The notes beneath the pieces are model-generated. The model did not search any database and had not been told where the DNA came from. It saw only the letters and a list, made by a program, of their open reading frames with translations. From JBIQLO01 sp044464175 (GTDB lineage Bacteria; Planctomycetota; Phycisphaerae; Tepidisphaerales; Tepidisphaeraceae): 8,882 nucleotides of DNA. The DNA lies in the NCBI GenBank assembly GCA_044464175.1, contig JBIQLO010000172.1, forward strand, positions 1 to 8,882, written 5' to 3'. A program made the position numbers and the translations under genes. Below, piece by piece: positions 5,669-8,882 of the stretch (its first letter is position 1; each line of letters opens with the position of its first letter).

Positions 5669-6805
5669 TTATTTGTTGGTTGCAATTTGTTGCTGAGGGG
5701 TCAGACTGCCGAGGAGCATGGGCTGGGTTGCTCCGGTGACAGAGGGGACATTGGAGGGCACGCCCGCCAGCGTCGCCGCTGCCAGCAGGGCAAAGGCAAG
5801 CGCCTCCTTGGCATCGGCTGCGATTCCCCATTCCTCCGGCCGGCGAATTGTTACCTGCCGGGGCAACATTGCCCGCAGGTGGCGCATGATCGCCTCATTG
5901 CGTATTCCGCCGCCGCTGATGATCCATTGGGACACCGGCCAGGGCGCCGCCGCTTCCACGACCGTCCGGGCGGTCAGATAGGCCGCCGTCGCCAGCAGGG
6001 CATTTAGATTGGAGCGGTCAAGCTCCTTTGCGGAGAGCGCGGATTGGAAAGCGGCGATCATTTCCGGCCCGTCGGTGGATTTCGGCGGACGGCGCTGGAA
6101 ATAAGGGCCGGCCAGAAACCGTTCGGCAACCGCCTCCATCACCTGTCCTTTCAGTGCCCGCGCGCCCTGGGCGTCGTATCCGGGGCCCTCCGGGTCCAGG
6201 GTGCGGCAGAGCCAGTCGCTCAGGCAATTGGCCGGGCCGGTGTCGAAGGCGATGACCTGCTCCAGCCCTACCCCCGGCGGGAGGTGGGTCACATTGGCGA
6301 TGCCCCCCAGGTTCAACACTGCCCGCCCCTGATGCTCGTCGCCAAACAGGACCCAGTCGGCGAAGGGGACCAGCGGCGCGCCCTGCCCGCCGACAGCGCA
6401 ATCGGCCCGGCGAAAGTCGCTGACCACAGCGCAACCGGTCTGGGCCGCTAAAAGGGCCGGGTCGAGCCACTGGATCGTCACCGGCGGCTGGTGATAAAGC
6501 GTCTGTCCATGGGCGGCCACGGCCGTAACGCCCGCCGGCGACCACCCGCGGGCCGCCATCGCCTCGTTTACCGCTACGGCGTAAGCTTGGGAAATCGCCT
6601 GCCCCAGGTGACCCAGGTCTTCCAGCGGAATTGCCCCTGCGTGGCGGGCGGCGAAAATCCGCCGCCGCAACTCGGGGGGATAGGGCCGGTGGTGATGTCC
6701 CGCCAGACGCACGGCCGGGCGCGGCCAGGGGCCTTCAATCTCCAGCAACGCCACGTCGACGCCGTCAGCGCTGGTGCCGCTCATTGCTCCGAGGAATTTG
6801 GCCAT
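5669..6805 (-). CDS. anmK: Anhydro-N-acetylmuramic acid kinase
   Basis: This 378-residue kinase opens the 1,6-anhydro ring of anhydro-MurNAc and phosphorylates it with ATP to MurNAc-6-phosphate, the substrate of MurQ. It has the ASKHA-type fold. The N-terminal phosphate-1 loop MSGTSADGVD is at residues 8-17. Then follow AAHGQTLYHQP, VVSDFRRADCAVGGQGAPLVP, LNLGGIANVTHLP, AFDTGPANCLSDWL and WIISGGGIRNEAIMRHL, with WGIAADAKEALAFALLA close to the C-terminus, as expected for AnmK. The start at 6805 matches the family (MAKFLGAMSGTS); the frame stays open upstream without homology. A possible ribosome site, AGAAGGA, lies about 14 bases upstream. It is the first gene of a minus-strand operon with murQ, encoding two consecutive recycling steps. 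No AmpG permease, NagZ or NagA is visible here. Confidence 0.97.
   Translation of the reverse strand: MAKFLGAMSGTSADGVDVALLEIEGPWPRPAVRLAGHHHRPYPPELRRRIFAARHAGAIPLEDLGHLGQAISQAYAVAVNEAMAARGWSPAGVTAVAAHGQTLYHQPPVTIQWLDPALLAAQTGCAVVSDFRRADCAVGGQGAPLVPFADWVLFGDEHQGRAVLNLGGIANVTHLPPGVGLEQVIAFDTGPANCLSDWLCRTLDPEGPGYDAQGARALKGQVMEAVAERFLAGPYFQRRPPKSTDGPEMIAAFQSALSAKELDRSNLNALLATAAYLTARTVVEAAAPWPVSQWIISGGGIRNEAIMRHLRAMLPRQVTIRRPEEWGIAADAKEALAFALLAAATLAGVPSNVPSVTGATQPMLLGSLTPQQQIATNK
5671..5692 (-). promoter_or_regulatory. A-rich murQ leader with duplicated CAACAAAT and no Shine-Dalgarno
   Basis: On the minus strand CAACAAAT occurs at 5692-5685 and again at 5678-5671, and the stretch between them and murQ is A- and C-rich with almost no G. 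This forms the last codons of anmK (QQQIATNK) and the entire murQ initiation region. Unstructured A-rich leaders can recruit ribosomes without a Shine-Dalgarno sequence; that role here is inferred. Confidence 0.35.
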
Positions 6806-6833
6806 GAACTTTCCGGTGTTCCTTCTTTGAAAA

Positions 6834-6851
6834 GGGGAGTATAATCTCCCC
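6834..6851 (+). promoter_or_regulatory. clpS -10 element inside an 18-bp palindrome
   Basis: GGGGAG (6834-6839), TATAAT (6840-6845), CTCCCC (6846-6851): a consensus -10 box is flanked exactly by a perfect 6-bp inverted repeat. Transcription would start near 6852 and give a very short clpS leader containing GGAGAA as ribosome site. No good -35 is seen at the usual distance, so the promoter may depend on an activator. On the minus strand the same bases contain TATACT, so anmK may share the region. The palindrome could be an operator, or simply a hairpin. Confidence 0.5.
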
Positions 6852-6864
6852 GGAGAATTCAACC

Positions 6865-7188
6865 ATGAGTGACCAGGAAAAATCATCGGCCGCCGTTGCA
6901 ACCGAGACCAAGGCCAAACCGAAGCGTTCCCCCCAGCGAAAGCCGCCGCAACCGCTGCCTCCGTGGAAGGTGCTGCTGCACAACGACGATAAGAACGACA
7001 TGCTCTTTGTCATCGCCACGATCATGGAATTGACTCCGTTGAACGAAGAGGCGGCGACGATGCGCATGGCCGAGGCGCACAAGACCGGGGCCGCGCTGCT
7101 GCTGGTTACGCACAAGGAGCGGGCGGAGCTGTACAAAGAGCAGTTCGCCTCCAAGGGGCTGACCGTCACCATCGAGCCGGATGAATAA
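6865..7188 (+). CDS. clpS: ATP-dependent Clp protease adaptor ClpS
   Basis: This 107-residue cytoplasmic adaptor delivers proteins with destabilising N-terminal residues to a ClpA/ClpC-type unfoldase and ClpP. Residues 1-33 form a Lys/Pro-rich flexible extension; the core starts at PPWKVLLHNDD. The N-degron pocket is intact: Asn40-Asp41-Asp42, Met46, Met68 and His72 have the same mutual spacing as Asn34-Asp35-Asp36, Met40, Met62 and His66 of the E. coli protein, which I recall from the known structure. The start at 6865 has GGAG about 9 bases upstream. The core's second half (KTGAALLLVTHKERAELYKEQ) fits the family's beta strand and final helix, though without the common VCGVYP-type motif. No clp unfoldase gene lies next to it. 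It diverges from anmK and ends 6 bases from the convergent yidD. Confidence 0.9.
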   Translation: MSDQEKSSAAVATETKAKPKRSPQRKPPQPLPPWKVLLHNDDKNDMLFVIATIMELTPLNEEAATMRMAEAHKTGAALLLVTHKERAELYKEQFASKGLTVTIEPDE

Positions 7189-7194
7189 GCAACC

Positions 7195-7470
7195 TCAGGC
7201 CGGATCGTATCCATTTCCACCCCAGGGATGACAGCGGGCAATGCGGCGGAGGGCTTTCCATGCGCCGCGCCAGGGACCATATTTGTGGATGGCGTCGATG
7301 GCGTATTGACTGCAGGTGGGGTAGTAACGGCAGTGGCCGCCCAGGAAGTGGCCGAGCGTGACGCGGTAGAGCAGGACCAGATGAATCAACACCCACGCGA
7401 CGGGAGAGGTGGCGGAGGCTGGCCGATCGATTCGGTTATCTGTCTCAGGGATTTTGTCTTCCGTCTTCAT
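7195..7470 (-). CDS. yidD: Membrane protein insertion efficiency factor YidD
   Basis: This 91-residue protein is thought to sit at the inner face of the cytoplasmic membrane and help YidC insert membrane proteins. An N-terminal charged stretch of about 20 residues is followed by a hydrophobic, amphipathic segment (PVAWVLIHLVLLYRVTLG). The family signature comes next: GGHCRYYPTCSQYAIDAIHKYG, then ALRRIARCHPWGGNGYDP at the C-terminus. All three hallmark Cys are present. The ATG overlaps the rnpA stop as ATGA, so translation is probably coupled. The yidC gene that often follows is absent; clpS is convergent instead. Confidence 0.95.
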   Translation of the reverse strand: MKTEDKIPETDNRIDRPASATSPVAWVLIHLVLLYRVTLGHFLGGHCRYYPTCSQYAIDAIHKYGPWRGAWKALRRIARCHPWGGNGYDPA

Positions 7471-7805
7471 CCGAGTTCCCGCGTCAGTTTCTTCAATGTC
7501 TGACCATATGCCTCCAGCCCCATTGGCTCGTGGCTCCGCACGACCACCACCCAGTCATATCCCGTGGGCAGTTCGGGCCGGCTCAGGCGGAATGCCTCGC
7601 GCAACAGGCGTTTGAGGCGGTTGCGCTGCACGGCCGAGCCGGCACGGCGGGAGATACTGATTCCCAGGCGCGACCAGGGCAGGTCGTTGGGGCGGGCGTA
7701 GACGGTCAACGGTCCGGCGGAACGGCGGGCGCGGTGGTCGAAGACGGCCGAAAAGGCGCGCTTGCCGCTCAGGCGGCAGGTGCGGGGAAAGCCAAGGGGT
7801 TTCAC
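7467..7805 (-). CDS. rnpA: Ribonuclease P protein component
   Basis: This 112-residue basic protein binds the RNase P RNA and helps cleave 5' leaders from precursor tRNA. The N-terminus FPRTCRLSGKRAFSAVFDH matches the usual L/R-K-x-x-F-xx-V-F pattern. LGISISRRAGSAVQRNRLKRLLREAFR holds the RNR signature at residues 61-63 and the conserved basic helix, and YDWVVVVR follows, as in the family. The start is a GTG at 7805 preceded by GGAGGAGG; it overlaps the upstream stop as GTGA. The frame remains open upstream but that part reads against the DUF2892-like gene and has no homology. Its gene order (small membrane protein, rnpA, yidD) lacks the usual rpmH. Confidence 0.95.
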   Translation of the reverse strand: MKPLGFPRTCRLSGKRAFSAVFDHRARRSAGPLTVYARPNDLPWSRLGISISRRAGSAVQRNRLKRLLREAFRLSRPELPTGYDWVVVVRSHEPMGLEAYGQTLKKLTRELG

Positions 7806-8185
7806 TCCTCCTCCAGGTAACCCGGCGGGTCGCTGGCGGGAAAACTTTGCATGGATGCCTCCTCCACGCAATCGGTGGGCACCTGCCCCACCGGGCCAAT
7901 TGCATCGTTTTGATAGGAAGGCCCGATCTGCCCCGGGGCGGAATTGACGTCTTCCGATTCCACCTGTTTGCGCCATTGGGCCGTTTCACTGGAGCCCCGG
8001 TAGATCATGGCCGCCCCGGCCAGCACCATCGCCAGCCCGGGAAAGGTGCGCCGCTGCATCCCCAGCAGCGCCAGCGCCGTACCGCCGATCGTCCACCAGG
8101 GATTGTGGGAGGCGATGGGGCTGACCTGCACCAGTTCATATCCATTCTCCTGCCGCCGGGCCACATAATATCGAGCCATCGTCAT
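7802..8185 (-). CDS. Small DUF2892/YgaP-like membrane protein with a SFPASDPP motif
   Basis: This 127-residue protein has a short N-terminal part (MARYYVARRQENGYELVQVS), then two hydrophobic stretches (about residues 29-43 and 48-62) split by QRRTFPG and ending in IYRG, a pattern like YgaP/DUF2892 transmembrane domains. A hydrophilic acidic region follows, closing with VEEASMQSFPASDPPGYLEEE. SFPASDPP at 114-121 recurs at the ends of small bacterial proteins of unknown function, often linked to such membrane domains. The start at 8185 has AAGGAGG five bases upstream; an ATG two codons later is also possible. It is the first gene of the rnpA-yidD operon, overlapping rnpA by four bases. Its function is unknown. 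Confidence 0.75.
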   Translation of the reverse strand: MTMARYYVARRQENGYELVQVSPIASHNPWWTIGGTALALLGMQRRTFPGLAMVLAGAAMIYRGSSETAQWRKQVESEDVNSAPGQIGPSYQNDAIGPVGQVPTDCVEEASMQSFPASDPPGYLEEE

Positions 8186-8214
8186 TGCGACCTCCTTCGG
8201 TTCCGCTCCCTTTA

Positions 8215-8244
8215 ATGATAGGGGGCCGCGACCGGAACGGACAA
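8215..8244 (-). promoter_or_regulatory. Candidate promoter for the DUF2892-rnpA-yidD operon
   Basis: On the minus strand TTGTCC (8244-8239) and TATCAT (8220-8215) lie 18 bases apart and match the -35 and -10 consensus at 4 and 5 positions. The expected start near 8208 gives a leader of about 22 bases that contains the AAGGAGG site. Confidence 0.4.
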
Positions 8245-8255
8245 GGCGGCATTTT

Positions 8256-8279
8256 TGCATTTCCCCTTTTGGGGTGCAT
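8256..8279. promoter_or_regulatory. CCCCTTTTGGGG element flanked by TGCAT repeats
   Basis: CCCCTTTTGGGG (8263-8274) has 4-bp arms around TTTT and is flanked by TGCAT direct repeats at 8256-8260 and 8275-8279. It lies in the 111-bp gap between the divergent thioesterase and DUF2892-like genes and could be a small operator or a leader hairpin. The signal is short and may be chance. Confidence 0.2.
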
Positions 8280-8296
8280 CTTTTACCATCGGTCCC

Positions 8297-8701
8297 ATGC
8301 TCGGGGAACATACCATTTCGATTCGGGTGCGCTATCCGGAGGTGGATGGCATGGGGTATCTGCACCATAGCCGCTATCTCCAGTACTTTGAGATGGGGCG
8401 CATCGAACTGTTGCGGCAGATGGGACGTGACTATGGCGAACTGGAGCGGGAGGGGCTCTTTTTTGTCGTGGTGAAGGCCGAGTGCCGGTACAAGGCGCCG
8501 GCGCGATTTGATGAGGAATTGACGCTCACCACCCGGATCGCGAGGCAGACGGCGGTGCGGCTGGATCATGTTTATCAGCTCAAGCGCGGCGGGACGTTGC
8601 TGGCCGAGGCGGCGACGACGATCGCCTGCGTGGATCGGCAGGGGCGATTGCAGGGGATTCCGGAGAAGATCATGATGGTGAGAAGCGACGAAGCGACGTA
8701 G
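8297..8701 (+). CDS. YbgC/FadM-type acyl-CoA thioesterase (hot-dog fold)
   Basis: This 134-residue protein belongs to the 4-hydroxybenzoyl-CoA thioesterase-like family and should hydrolyse acyl-CoA or a related thioester in the cytoplasm; its substrate is unknown. The N-terminal signature VRYPEVDGMGYLHHSRYLQYFEMGR contains the conserved Asp17, the His pair at 23-24 and Tyr27; the core helix runs through RIELLRQMGRDYGELE, followed by strands (FFVVVKAECRYKAPARFDEELTL, TAVRLDHVYQL, LLAEAATTIACVD). The length is typical. The start at 8297 fits the family, though its ribosome site is poor and an in-frame TTG at 8255 is possible. The last residues (RSDEAT) come from a short repeated DNA motif and may be a recent extension. 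It does not adjoin the tol-pal genes often linked to ybgC. Confidence 0.9.
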   Translation: MLGEHTISIRVRYPEVDGMGYLHHSRYLQYFEMGRIELLRQMGRDYGELEREGLFFVVVKAECRYKAPARFDEELTLTTRIARQTAVRLDHVYQLKRGGTLLAEAATTIACVDRQGRLQGIPEKIMMVRSDEAT

Positions 8702-8718
8702 GGGGCGGAGCGACGAAG
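8684..8718 (+). repeat. AGCGACGAAG short repeats over the thioesterase stop
   Basis: AGCGACGAAG occurs at 8684-8693 and 8709-8718, with a variant AGCGACGTAG at 8692-8701 that contains the stop codon. They form the C-terminal codons and the short gap before the convergent gene. Slippage or a small intergenic repeat unit would explain them. Confidence 0.4.
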
Positions 8719-8724
8719 GGGAGG

Positions 8725-8882
8725 TTATGCCTGTCGATACCACCAGATGGCCGCCAGGACCAGGGCGGCCAATCCCAGCAATAGCAGGAGCTTGAATGCC
8801 CGGCCGAGCCGATGGACCCAGATGCGCCGGCGGATGGCGCCTTTGAGCGCCGGGAGCAGGATTTGCGACTGGCGGGTCAAAT
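8725..8882 (-). CDS. 3' end of a gene with a C-terminal transmembrane helix
   Basis: Fifty-one codons precede a TAA at 8727-8725, and the frame runs open to the window edge. The visible part reads as a basic stretch (LKGAIRRRIWVHRLGR) followed by a strong membrane helix (AFKLLLLLGLAALVLAAIWW) and a short tail YRQA, so the protein probably ends in a membrane anchor with the basic side cytoplasmic. Codons mostly end in G or C, as in neighbouring genes. The rest lies beyond the window and no family can be named. It is convergent with the thioesterase gene, 23 bases away. Confidence 0.6.
   Translation of the reverse strand, partial: LTRQSQILLPALKGAIRRRIWVHRLGRAFKLLLLLGLAALVLAAIWWYRQA

Noticed and set aside
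6018..6545. A 175-codon alternative minus-strand frame inside anmK
   Set aside because: anmK motifs run uninterrupted through this interval in their own frame; the second frame has Gly/Arg/Pro-rich shadow composition.

Overview
The window is GC-rich and dense with housekeeping genes. Most open frames use mainly G or C at third codon positions. Gene content is bacterial: acetyl-CoA synthetase, a MATE exporter, two peptidoglycan-recycling enzymes, ClpS, YidD, RnpA and a hot-dog thioesterase. The style of the proteins and the TTGGGTTCGTTTGG-like intergenic motif suggest Planctomycetota or a relative. That placement is an inference; no rRNA or other marker here proves it.

Layout. Positions 1-551 hold no intact gene. 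There is a hairpin, a well-formed translation start with a signal-peptide-like N-terminus at 76 whose frame does not end sensibly, a very C-rich/G-poor tract with a G-quadruplex motif on the minus strand, copies of a short repeat, and then a promoter and ribosome binding site for acs. acs (552-2552, +) ends at a strong 19-bp hairpin terminator. The next block reads on the minus strand: anmK (6805-5669), murQ (5666-4767), a probable decayed third cistron (4770-4127) whose stop codon lies inside an intrinsic terminator, and a MATE transporter (4087-2648) that begins only 18 bases after that terminator. clpS (6865-7188, +) diverges from anmK over a 59-bp gap whose TATAAT sits at the centre of an 18-bp palindrome. 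Convergent to clpS is a minus-strand operon: a small DUF2892-like membrane protein (8185-7802), rnpA (7805-7467) and yidD (7470-7195), joined by 4-base GTGA and ATGA overlaps. A YbgC/FadM-type thioesterase (8297-8701, +) diverges from this operon. The window ends in the 3' part of a minus-strand gene with a C-terminal membrane helix (8882-8725).

How the genes work together. AnmK and MurQ are consecutive enzymes of cell-wall recycling: anhydro-MurNAc to MurNAc-6-phosphate, then to GlcNAc-6-phosphate plus D-lactate. RnpA and YidD are the usual pair linking tRNA 5' maturation and membrane protein insertion, but the ribosomal protein gene rpmH that commonly precedes rnpA is replaced by the small membrane protein. 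The acs, MATE, clpS and thioesterase genes look like independent units.

I found no clear new defence or mobile system. The most interesting points are the decayed cistron behind murQ, the terminator pressed against the MATE start, the unusual rnpA neighbourhood, and the repeat-rich, strand-skewed tract upstream of acs.
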